In this document: positions 26,801 to 26,845 of the stretch, in pieces | Position numbering within the stretch: the stretch's first letter is position 1 | Layout: each line of letters begins with the position of its first letter | Source of the DNA: DATDOO01 sp035293245 | Lineage (GTDB): Bacteria > Pseudomonadota > Gammaproteobacteria > Methylococcales > Methylococcaceae | NCBI GenBank assembly: GCA_035293245.1 | Contig: DATDOO010000062.1 | Span: forward strand, 1 to 26,845 | Direction of reading: 5' to 3' | Length of the DNA: 26,845 nucleotides | Program-made: the position numbers and the translations under genes | Notes under the pieces: model-generated | Databases searched by the model: none | What the model was told of the DNA's origin: nothing | The model's input: only the letters and a program-made list of their open reading frames with translations

Positions 26801-26845
26801 CACCCTGATCCGCGTCACCGAAGCCGGCCTGAAACTGATCCGCCT
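2817..26845 (+). CDS. Giant LEPR-XLL multidomain surface/secreted protein (3' end outside window)
   Basis: One frame stays open from ATG 2817 to the right edge: 8,009 complete codons with no stop, among the largest bacterial proteins. The basic N-terminus (1-56) has no Sec signal. RFEALEPRVLLSAD (58-71) carries the LEPR-XLL motif typical of giant repetitive proteins. Then, by residue: 24 PPC-like domains (77-2593); 17 CARDB-like domains (2602-4862); PPC-like (4865-4968); TIG-like (4970-5063); an unnamed, partly helical module (5065-5402); a giant-protein-associated domain (5407-5682); Ig/FN3-like (5683-5778); beta-propeller-like (5835-6128); Big_5-like (6130-6245); about ten He_PIG/cadherin-like repeats (6377-7455); YD/RHS-like sequence (about 7710-7845). 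This suggests an adhesin-like extracellular protein. A type I secretion signal, if present, would be at the unseen C-terminus. I see no catalytic site. Substrate, partner and true length are unknown. Confidence 0.95.
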   Translation, partial: MRKPEGKNIRSESFSNGVVSPLQRAIKRALKTKAAHGRCPANAPSPASERAVPPSHMRFEALEPRVLLSADVNPAPAITGSIDVPGETDQYGFTLDQNTRVVFDSLTDNANINWSLTGPKGIEVSNKSFTTSDSADSVASPLLDLGTGDYTLTVDGISDTTGSYSFRLIDLLQTREITPGTAVSGVLDPARETDAYRFSATAGERFYFDAQGVSGGDVYWRLLDPHGRKVFGPTSMSSDVDVSTLAIDGSYTLLVEGRVYNSGTATYGFNVQKVADDPATALTIGTTVSGNIAHVGQRDFYAFSLADARQIYFDSFTNDGRFNWTLTGPRGTVVSARSFTASDSANLSGSAIYDLVAGDYSLTVDGALDTVGDYRFRLLDIGQAATLQPGTAVSGQLEPASETDLYRFSATAGERYFFDHQSLSADWVTTWRLLDPYGRLVFGSNWMSWGDVEPITLGYSGVYTLLVEGAVGAAGTSDYRFNVQKVTDEDVKALTVGATVSGNIAVTGRRDFYTFSLTEAKQLYFDSLTNYVYFNWTLIGPRGAVVNGRSFTASDSANLSGSAIYDLAAGNYTLAVDGVGDTVGDYSFRLLDLSQAAILEPGTAVSSQLNPASETDLYRFAANAGDQYYFDQQSLSGGQASWRLLDPWGRVVFGPSDLAGDIGPVTLGYTGTYTLLVEGNVAATGTTDYAFNVDFRGNVPVTPLPTGTPMALGNTVAGVLNTSGQQDHYSLSLAGDTRIYFDSFTNNYNISWSLVGPRGTVASNRSFNQSDSWDFGSGAPVYDLGAGDYVFAVTGSTTGGYSFRVMDVSQALQITSGTAVNGQLSPANETDLYQFNATAGERYYFDNLSYSGGDVYWRLLDPYGRVVFDRTYFGYDVDPITLSYGGTYTLLIEGRYYTTGTVNYGFSVQKVTDDTASLTVGTTVSGNIAHVGQRDFYTFSLTEAKQLYFDSLTNYGGFTWSLSGPRGTEVSGRNFTSSDSRGGAPLYDLGAGDYTLVVDGAGDAVGNYSFRLLDVGLATSMTPGTAVSGQLSPANGTDMYRFGATAGEQYYFDKLSLLGTGFNVDWRLLDPYGRLVFDSIYVGNDVGPIALEYTGTYTLLIEGRYNNTGWLNYNFIVRKITDDTAAMTVDTTVSGTIGLAGQRDFYTFSLAEAKQIYFDSFTNSGNFNWTLTGPLGTVVNARSFTASDSVNLGGSAIYDLVAGNYTLLVDGVSDTVGNYSFRLLDLNQTVALEPGTAVSGQLNPANETDLYRLAATAGERYFFDIQSLGNYGSTATWRLLDPYGRVVFGPTYLSSGDVDVVTLGFSGTYTLMIEGRVSAGGTNNYNFNVQKVADDPASTLTIGTTVSGNIAHAGQRDFHTFSLGEAKRLYFDSFTNNSGFNWTLAGPLGTVVNARSFTVSDSVNLSGSAIYDLVAGDYTLTVDGALDRVGDYGFRLLGLGQAATLEPGTAVSGQLDPANETDLYQFTAMAGERYFFGVQSVSGSQPYWRLLDPHGRVVFGPTYLSSGDVDVVTLGFSGTYTLMIEGTVNAGGTNDYSFNVQKVSDETAVLTVGDIIAGSIAHAGQRDFYAFSLAEARRLYFDSFTDNGNFKWTLTGPRGTVVTARSFAGSDSANLSASAIYDLVAGDYTLVIDGAGDTVGNYSFRLLDVGQATTLESGTAVSSQLNPANETDLYRFSANAGERYYFDYQNFSGSQPYWRLLDPWGRVVFGPNVLGNDIGPSTLGYSGVYTLLIEGTAGATGTSDYRFNVQKVTDEDVKPLTVGTTVSGNIPQAGQRDFYTFNLAETKQLYFDSFTNNSNFNWTLTGSRGAVVSGQSFTGSDSVNLSGSAIYDLVAGDYSLMVDGVGDTVGDYGFRWLDLSQAATLEPGTAVSGQLSPANETDLYRFSANAGDQYYFDYQSLSNAWATGWRLLDPYGRVVFGPGWMSNGDVGPLTLSHSGVYTLLIEGAASSIGTTDYVFNVDPRGNVPVAPLPAGTPLAMGSTVAGVLSTGGQQDYYSLTLASDTRIYFDSFTNNYSINWSLTGPRGTVVSNRSFNQSDSLDFGNGAPVYDLVAGDYVFTVRGGTTGGYSFRVMDVAQASVLTPGTAVSGQLSPANETDLYRFSATAGEQYYFDKLSLSGSDVYWRLLDSYGGVVFGPNQAGNGDIGPLTLEYTGTYTLLIEGRYYTAGTANYGFNVQKVADDTAVLTVGSTVTAAIAHSGQRDFYTFSLAEASQLYFDSLTNNSNLTWSLSGPRGMAVSGRNFTSSDSWDFGTGAPVYDLVAGDYTLIVDGAWDIVGNYSFRLLDVGQATVLMPGTVVTGQLSPANETDLYRFSAIAGEQYYFDRQGLSGADVYWRLLDPYGRVAFDRTYMNSSDVGPLALDYTGSYTLLIEGRYNYTIGTANYSFNVQRITDDAVVALTVGSTVTGAIAHTGQRDFYTFGLAEATRFYLDSFTNNNNFNWTLTGPRGMVVSQTSLSGDTGNIPFYDLVAGDYTLIIGGWNDAVGEYTFRALDLGQATVYVPGTLVSGQLNPANETDLYRFSATAGDQYYFDRISVSSNSVYWRLLDPYGRLAFSTTSSDVGPLTLAYTGTYTLLIEGYYSNTGTRDYSFSALPVPKSAKIILSNLSAEPGPDLVVQNLAITPVGEGAVSGGQVVVSWDAFNAGNLPTSGTWTDRVLVRNTARNEIVGNFLVSYDDVGAEPLQPGTGRSRQITVPLPDGNRGAGTLSFQVMLDVANSVTEPGAGGSAEMNNSATASIESQLVPYADLQVGQLSVEPAGAWATAAPVTIRWRVSNGGDAEISRAWNDRVLVRNLTNSLILASADLRYDPSLSGNFAVGAFLDRAYSFTWPGGTAATGQFEFVVTTDFASEIVENNLADSGETNNTLRITGVAGPDLSVANLRVASDPVQAGALVTVEWEDWNSGAVAVPTGFSDRITVINRTRGETLLNTSLAYNPADPGAGLIGPGEYRSRIFTFRLPDGIRGAGDIEIRVVADQNASGYGSLFENNAGNTAESNNAATVQTLSTAVPYADLRVDMFSAPATGVGGEPIAVAWTVANRGQAGIAVDWNDQVIFSNDAVIGDGDDVVIGTIRHTGGLGVGESYTVAATVKLPYRTEGRYYLALRSDAGAEVLEPDTRADNVSGAQAIDLATPYTDLAVSAVSAPAEALSGENVLVTWEVRNDGNATTDLAFWNDRVVLSRDTRLSADDLVLSGSVTHAGPLAPGQSYAGRATLSLPRDLNGDFYVIADTNTNRTVTETGRTGNNAAASVATLHVGLAPVPDLTVADVAGPTALRPGDAATVTYTVSSQGMAAATGSWRDRIYLDRGAAGLYQVASAFHSSSLEAGANTSRNVGFTLPSSSLEGEFRWLVKTDSDDTVYEREGEDNNQASSADTVRVARVDLAVAQMSGPSLVQSGAAIHVEWTVANSGGEARGNWVDRVFLSKDGVSRQVAEVAQAGPLVTGGSYTAAADFEVPLEFSGEYELVVIADAGSALDEHARSDNRYAQALSVELAPYADLAVTALAAPEVVIDDPAPLDVAWTVANQGSGAGRSNAWTDRIVLSRDDALGNSDDWVVGEYRHDGLLAAGESYSRAVQVLLPAATTGRYKLFVVSDAKSEVFENGTEANNIGRPEHDVDVMPTAYADLQVESVVATGTAASGRPLHLEWSVANNGIGITSTAQWSDSVWLSRNPDGSGAVAQFGSFGHIGQLAVGDRYSRSIDVTLPEGIEGDFYLNVRTGGPFEFVFTDNNTGSTAAIPVQLSPSPDLKVETVSLPTVAQEGTLIDVSWSVVNQGEAAAVGVWVDSLVLVPVDGGNAVTLGSFTYDRGLESGIRYTRTEQVRLPSRIEGLYRVKVVTNANLGGTGSQVYEHGTARDNNVLLSGDRLQVNLDDRPDLRVGTLTVPEHVTAGTAAAIRYTIANQGPAAAGGHWKDKVYLSLDGNLSGDDLLVGQFDNGAALAPTESYAMESAAVDIPIRYRGDAYLLVVADGNYNVDEYPNESNNVKAALFYVDPVPFADLVTGDVVAPDQAVHGSSIEVRYKVSNLGSAATRGESATLSSWTDSVWLARDKRRPGAYKGDVLLGSVTHSGHLAVGEDYLGTVQVAIPDNTLSGSYYITVWSDTYDAILEDTLAINLNPDDLNQADNNNYKARPIAVLGITPPDLAVTEASGLAQADAGGSYSFSYTVQNRGDLFSGRWSDSVFITDNPNLDLATEVWAIGSYSQERSLGSGERYSVTQTLQLDPAVKGRYVVVKTDARPWSYRSGDRGEIGELDEGNNARAADSVVTVHPADLRVTSVETLPENFSGEETTITWTVANQGEAVWAGTLGWVDSVYFSADPTFIPGRAIALGAVVHSSVAGLAAGASYTASAKFKLPPGTDGPYYIYVITDSEHRPENLADVPDYRPHAELLHGGNDVNERSLYYATSAYEGARFDNNLGQGTLHVTYREPDLQIDTIAVSDPNPASGQQITVTWTASNRGTRATRTNSWYDGIYLSRDASLDGSDYPLVDRGSPSEVGMRVRLTSLTENGQPKFLQPGESYTNSATFNLPESIGGDFHIIVKADTVVTKDPYRSEPSTIRDGLDTVAIALYANPAGAVLEFKDEGNNIAFLALPITLVAPPDLQVAQVTAPDSVLAGQGFTVSYRVVNAGGDTPGDQSAWNDLVYLSKDRFLDVNQDRYVGYLAHNGGLAAGGSYDASLQVTAPRDLEGAWYVFVVADPARAWGTGETGRVREFGKEQNNATAAAQPIRVETPPPADLKVAGVALPASAGIGDEIQVDFSVLNDSINTAYGRWTDALYLSSDNAWDLGDVLLGKVEHVGDLGANGSYTGTLRTKLPPLRDGNWRVIVRPDLYNEVFEGKITYTAAGLSLPPGEADNRQASGATLAVHVPVLEVASPLETTLSAGQAKLYKVSVAGGETLRVTLDSSAGQGANEVYVRYGDIPTGYLFDAAYSDPLAPDQQALVPSTRAGDYYVLVKSRQGGVNVPVTLRADLLPLSITRITPDQGGTGDADHRWVTLDIYGSRFKAGALVKLARPGVYEVEPQRWQVLDATHIRAVFDLRSAPHGLYDVSVMNPDGQTVTEAYRYLVERGIEADVTIGIGGPRSLNPGERGIYSVALQSLTNVDTPYVRFDFGATDMGDSAYVLEGLSLPYVVFGSNVGGRPDGATADAAGNTQGYGPTPTAGLSRADIPWASLDGAQNTQGFNLAPGYAVDVAAGGFVGMTFNLATYPGLQEWLNYDFAGLRDKLYALRPEWKEQGLLDNGVSDLDKIQPGLTAKFLSHEPKVHITPLEALAMPFRFNLAGAATPLTRDEFVAEQSEHAQKLRSAILADSEAPSGLAVLAADEAQWTAGWLGALESAGLLRPAGEAPPIRDNPKVISLNATLASGILLAKGGEDYRTQGDVLGFFAKVQQWYGDTAKYAGDPGAAKTAVDYTEVRIDDEGNEAHIPVPVMADPADFTPDAAHATHFLNFNVYAGGRAELEYLRHVGVLDEEFRPVAAQSLNLSQYLQQAAEQNAEADALVAVRGPQAALAGDGNSYVPAGTPLPYSVAFQNPADRAVGQLRIVSELDAGLDPRSLRLGDLKIGDINVHLPGDKAHFQGDFDFSASRGFILRVSAGVDAETRIATWLLQAIDPDTGEVLRDPARGLLAPSNDPTQAGTAALRLGFAAYTVKALDTAQTGAVLATSARIFLDDAPPADSAANRVTLDAQAPATTVAVTSLGSDAQGAPSFDVRWNTEDDASGVKSVTVYVAEDGGDFKIWQRQVAPEQAQALFSGVAGKRYEFLAVAVDNAGNREAASVANAVLPDDGSRQAVLDALGVNETLTQTAELPLATESRRYAVNALFEAAMQQLPGSVAPAQPGDLSAVLDPFTLRGFAEGFAAGPADIGALALVELPDGSVLASAGEARNRVFRFPKEGGRSVTPLFSLDEPVLDMALDGVGQLWAMTGSALLQVDAGSGEILRRLQGPGEEPLTHALAIQPETGDIYVSSGNGIEIFRPGETDPAHAWTHFSKQRVGDLAFGPDGRLWAVAWSGSDIAAAQPDGSTDLVSFPLSGRTAGRAELEYRLRGTIDSIAFGATGTELAGLLIASSNLKQRPVVAGVGDTPHQSSVWMVELQSRRLLQLATGGTRGESIIATRDGRILIAETGHIDEIAPRRPPHVTALSVADGALVPLPLGRIGIQFDQAMWLGDSNDEGSVLNPDNYTFTALGSDAGRVIAPQSVVWDAISRTVWLDVNGLLPAGQYQIDIGAHLQSSTQVRLDQGYASTFTALLDMSHRVQLDFANTRADRATGEVSYDVSLTNIGTDDLNGPLMLLLDPGRYFDDGILDAAGGGGDQSDLWLLDLSAGLQSLGGKLPVGATLADQTVTLVPASRFATLAGMADLVKANLGHGVYALPQPNLPPRLGVAGSDFLDADALAPAAVGQAWSGQIEAVDPDGTQFFFELLQAPEGVTLTREPDYTTDADGYHHAVANLNWTPSARDLAATEIVVRVTDSRGGIATRRFQVPVLGGNHAPSLFAPQDLSLQEGEVLSLPLQGSDADGDPLTLTVRNLPAGAVFDAATGLLSWLPGYDQAGHYADITVIASDGKATVAERFNLTVEQGYARPKLGAVAPQTLREGDPYALQLAGFMPGGLEQADGTTITLEYAAPWLPGGATLNPETGWLQWTPGYAQHGDYRVPVTLTATYTQPDGEVAKTSVSRDLLFSVLNANGAPVFAASTSLSTGAAETWHLLEGQPLRLSVFAYDPDNPDFEPRIRLNPLAPATGPEGSAASVAYRVDGLPEGAAFDAETLEILWTPGYAQAGTYTVTVTATDDGDPSTSSGQAPGTPAVSQIVLPLVVSNANRAPDIGDISNAFVDKGAVLEIPVQAVDADGNPLQLTLSGLPRFASYVQGDASAGQASGTIRFAPGEGDRGDYVLTVVAQDDGGGDATQVLTQAKSFVLTVRSSSEAPVITAPRQVVAVAGQPLSVPILVQDLDQDALSYSAEGLPIGAELIPQSQYGHALLIWTPSLDDLGSRDITLAVTDSGLPPQDAGYANPDNPIPNTTHHTLRLIVRAANALPELLGVMVDGVEVADTGDAVQPIRLHATEGVPLAVDLFGRDTDADLIDWKSLDLPRGMRLEVPAAGNGNHALLRWTPDTFAAQDGNTGTPGLWRFSVQAGDGAGEFTRTFEIAVANVNQTPRLLPLPLPLQLVKEGETLSFTLKSADADRDPIITSLVYDENTPEGVYFDPKSGTFEWTPDQTAVDNALGESQPFRFTFRASDGTATTTQTVQVRVFDVNRIPRLEVSNHAVVVGDTLSLPVQLGGSATGEGIHAADADGDAQTQALAIRFTHLPEGALFDPQSRRLTWTPGPGQIGDFTITAQAFDGQNTATQTFTVRVVADASANAPHILISTTPSTPALPGQTVVATVRSDAYSAIAHLAVQVRGEALGTQDWQTMALDGAGRLRLTPTQPGLIEIQVTATDRDGFSATETHTVRVKDPGDTQAPELAWGGNLAGADAWTQPLDIARVTSLQAALQERQLMGYKLELAPALAEAPSGLPLSQRGIEGDLPTGAWRTLAEENTAAAAIDGLFALGNLDPAQFANGVYHLRLTAWDIAGRTTEIAARVVIDTADKQWASPSATDAVYTLAGHDFALTRMLGQGAGEESHGDFGNWRLPLLDTALTTDQPATTASGMTAPWMEGARVWLQIPASLGTPDAAPRTLRFTLSTARETLGTEPGAPAVWHPAFSDSQGWQLQAHGDPGRHDKRETLDRQGQHLYDHATGLPWRPAGYTLTGSDGTRYQLDAQGKINAVTFSDGAAWLVSDAGIAAVAASVGWASATGTAETERVDFLRDSQGRIVRATGPDAAGEAQSIAYRYDAQGRLSLARNLRADLPLSQRGTEGDLTQSAGNAQDLGTPYGYDAAGQPYADRLTANLGAAVNWLGNSTANTWSGPLTAGETISLAFSIRQSELDATVKIPGARGAVILALETDLADPQASLEVVGGTVIGRVVSPLPNLESPSPSGRGLGEGSGEGQGVRATTLIRVTEAGLKLIR
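2985..3029 (+). other. LEPR-XLL motif region
   Basis: Residues 57-71 read MRFEALEPRVLLSAD, a very good match to the LEPR-XLL motif found near the N-terminus of very large repetitive proteins in Gram-negative bacteria. Its function is not established; a sorting or export role is assumed by association. It is followed directly by the first PPC-like domain, and preceded by a Lys/Arg-rich stretch (QRAIKRALKTKAAHGR, residues 23-38). Confidence 0.88.
3354..7157 (+). repeat. Higher-order repeat, copy 1 (six PPC units, about 3.8 kb)
   Basis: Units 1-6 correspond in order to units 7-12. Diagnostic pairs: DPHGR in units 1 and 7; TDEDVK followed by LTVG in 2 and 8; the linker NVDxRGNVPVxPLPxGTP and A-subtype TVAGVL in 3 and 9; EGRYYTxGTxNYGF and VSGRNFTSSDS in 4 and 10; EGRYN with the ITDD linker in 5 and 11. 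Offsets between paired B motifs are 3798-3816 bp. Confidence 0.75.
6664..6754 (+). repeat. 91-bp exact repeat, copy 1
   Basis: Identical base for base to 7297-7387, within the B domains of adjacent units 6 and 7, at the same codon phase (633 bp apart). Flanking sequence diverges immediately on both sides. Confidence 0.95.
7158..10595 (+). repeat. Higher-order repeat, copy 2 (units 7-12, last unit lacks a following A domain)
   Basis: This is the partner of the preceding six-unit block, with the same order of diagnostic variants. It stops after the B domain of unit 12 (about 10595), where the CARDB array begins, so the copy is one A domain short. Confidence 0.75.
7297..7387 (+). repeat. 91-bp exact repeat, copy 2
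   Basis: Identical to 6664-6754. It covers the segment encoding GRVVFGPTYLSS through YTLMI of the unit 7 B domain. Confidence 0.95.
10620..17400 (+). repeat. Array of 17 CARDB-type Ig-like domains
   Basis: Each domain opens with a P/A-D-L-x-V motif and contains a V-x-W-x-V-x-N-x-G strand, a W-x-D-x-V/I-x-L/V-S strand, and a closing V-x-E-x-x-E-x-N-N loop. Starts are near 10650, 11055, 11438, 11847, 12217, 12595, 12950, 13300, 13680, 14045, 14425, 14800, 15230, 15618, 16095, 16605 and 17010. Repeats run about 350-510 bp and are far more diverged from each other than the PPC units, suggesting an older array. CARDB domains (cell-adhesion-related, as named in bacteria) are extracellular and mainly structural. 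Confidence 0.85.
17410..18005 (+). other. Isolated PPC-like domain followed by TIG/IPT-like domain
   Basis: Residues 4865-4968 repeat the PPC logic once more (LETTLSAGQAKLYKVSVAGG ... RAGDYYVLVKS) but are far from the main array in sequence. Residues 4970-5063 (ITRITPDQGGTGD ... VTLDIYGSRFKAGALVKLAR ... HGLYDVSVMNPDG) match the IPT/TIG pattern, in which a structural domain opens with a P-x-x-G turn. Both are assigned from pattern only. Confidence 0.6.
18010..19020 (+). other. Unnamed central module, partly alpha-helical
   Basis: Residues 5065-5402 are non-repetitive. The first half looks beta-rich (RSLNPGERGIYSVALQSL; LPYVVFGSNVGG; FNLAPGYAVDVAAGGFVGM). The second is rich in helix-forming sequence (FVAEQSEHAQKLRSAIL; AADEAQWTAGWLGALESAGL; DVLGFFAKVQQWYGD), unlike the beta domains on either side. 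I recognise similar wording from other CARDB-containing giant proteins but know no named family or function. Confidence 0.5.
19035..20150 (+). other. Giant-protein-associated domain plus Ig/FN3-like domain
   Basis: Residues 5407-5682 contain NPADRAVGQLRIVSELDAGL, DPRSLRLGDLKIGD and TWLLQAIDPDTGEVL, a pattern I associate with a domain of unknown function recurring in large surface proteins (possibly DUF7619-type; not verified). Residues 5683-5778 (DVRWNTEDDASGVKSVTVYV ... YEFLAVAVDNAGN) have the pattern of a Big/FN3-type domain found next to such modules. Confidence 0.5.
20320..21200 (+). other. Beta-propeller-like region (NHL/SMP30-like)
   Basis: Repeated blade-like motifs appear: LVELPDGSVLASAGEARNRV, DMALDGVGQLWAMTGSALLQ, ALAIQPETGDIYVSSGNGIE, DLAFGPDGRLWAVAWSGSDI and IATRDGRILIAETGHIDEI, over residues 5835-6128. 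At least five blade starts are visible. Such propellers bind ligands or partners; no catalytic residues can be assigned. Confidence 0.6.
21205..21940 (+). other. Big_5-like domain and linker domain
   Basis: RPPHVTALSVADGALVPLPL followed by GRIGIQFDQAM (residues 6130-6245) has the pattern of bacterial Ig-like domains that start by contrasting a limit with a variable. Residues 6249-6376 (VSYDVSLTNIGTDDLNGPLM ...) resemble a DUF11-like spacer before the He_PIG array. Confidence 0.45.
22883..22906 (+). repeat. Short dispersed-repeat-like insertion, in frame
   Basis: The core CTTCGACTTCGCTCAG followed by CACAGG resembles the CTTCGAC...CTCAG short repeats scattered in many proteobacterial genomes. 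It is read in frame as STSLSTG inside a He_PIG repeat. Recognised from memory of the motif; copy number in this genome is unknown. Confidence 0.5.
23184..23212 (+). repeat. Short dispersed-repeat-like insertion, in frame
   Basis: CCTTCGACAAGCTCAGG followed by ACAGGCTCCC is a closer match to the same family. It is read in frame as DPSTSSGQAPGTP, a low-complexity loop between a D-x-G-D turn and the next strand, a tolerant site in the Ig-like fold. Confidence 0.65.
25352..25388 (+). repeat. 37-bp palindromic element, copy 1, coding
   Basis: Holds the perfect inverted repeat CCCCCTTT-CGC-AAAGGGGG (25355-25373) followed by ATTGAGGGGGATTTA. It matches 26357-26393 except for two adjacent bases. It is read as LPLSQRGIEGDL. 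A different codon phase would meet TGA, so the insertion sits in a stop-free phase. Confidence 0.9.
25975..26345 (+). other. YD/RHS-like sequence near the right edge
   Basis: TLDRQGQHLYDHATGLPW, YQLDAQGKINAVTFSDG, FLRDSQGRIVRATGP and IAYRYDAQGRLSLARN follow the spacing of YD repeats (x-Y-D-x-x-G-R-L), the building block of RHS and teneurin-type shells. A further YGYDAAGQPYADRL follows near 26430. The repeats are few, so this may be the start of a longer array outside the window or a few decayed copies. Confidence 0.6.
26178..26202 (+). repeat. GTAGGGTGGGCA-type repeat remnant, in frame
   Basis: AGCGTAGGGTGGGCATCGG then CCACCGG resembles another common proteobacterial dispersed repeat with a GTAGGGTGGGCA head. 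It is read in frame as ASVGWASAT. The partner half of the usual palindrome is weak, so this is a tentative call. Confidence 0.35.
26357..26393 (+). repeat. 37-bp palindromic element, copy 2, coding
   Basis: Second copy, with the inverted repeat at 26360-26378; CC replaces TT at the two variable bases. It sits in the same codon phase as copy 1 and is read as LPLSQRGTEGDL, just after a YD-like block. Confidence 0.9.
26714..26797 (+). repeat. CCCTCTCCC/GGGAGAGGG palindromic repeat, in frame
   Basis: A pyrimidine/purine-rich block with a perfect 9-bp inverted repeat (CCCTCTCCC at 26739-26747, GGGAGAGGG at 26751-26759, loop TCT), followed by GTGAGGG-type sequence. It resembles a common intergenic dispersed repeat. 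It is translated in frame as SPSPSGRGLGEGSGEGQG, a peptide string also seen elsewhere as an artefact of this element. Confidence 0.75.

Overview
The window looks like a stretch of a GC-rich proteobacterial chromosome, most likely gammaproteobacterial. The support is the thiL-pgpA gene order, a tRNA-fMet very close to the E. coli form, and short palindromic elements of the kind scattered through proteobacterial genomes. A methanotroph-like gammaproteobacterium is possible, but that is inference only.

Layout: 1-1173 is housekeeping: the 3' part of thiL (thiamine-monophosphate kinase) followed by pgpA (phosphatidylglycerophosphatase A). 1186-1340 is a self-contained initiator tRNA unit with a near-consensus promoter, the 77-nt tRNA-fMet and a strong GC hairpin. 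1341-1671 has no supported gene. 1672-2544 encodes a small exported HlyD/RND-type periplasmic adaptor. From 2817 to the right edge runs one uninterrupted reading frame of at least 8,009 codons, so 90% of the window is one gene and its stop lies outside.

The giant protein is modular. It has a basic N-terminus without a Sec signal and an LEPR-XLL motif (residues 62-68). Next come 24 PPC-like beta-sandwich domains in 12 two-domain units of about 634 bp, then 17 CARDB-type domains. A central non-repetitive part follows: another PPC-like domain, a TIG-like domain, an unnamed partly helical module, a domain of the kind found in other giant surface proteins, an Ig/FN3-like domain, a beta-propeller-like region and a Big_5-like domain. 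It continues with about 10 He_PIG/cadherin-like Ig repeats and ends, in this window, with YD/RHS-like sequence. It is probably an exceptionally large surface or secreted adhesin-like protein, possibly a type I secretion substrate. The adaptor gene just upstream, in the same direction, might serve its export, but no ABC transporter or outer-membrane channel is in view.

The most interesting signals are: (i) a higher-order, roughly 3.8-kb (six-unit) periodicity in the PPC array plus a 91-bp exact repeat between neighbouring units, showing layered duplication and recent homogenisation; (ii) several short dispersed genomic palindromes that have become in-frame coding sequence, all in the last 4 kb; (iii) the switch from adhesin-like modules to YD/RHS-like sequence at the right edge, which raises the question of a toxin-like C-terminus; and (iv) the unnamed central module.
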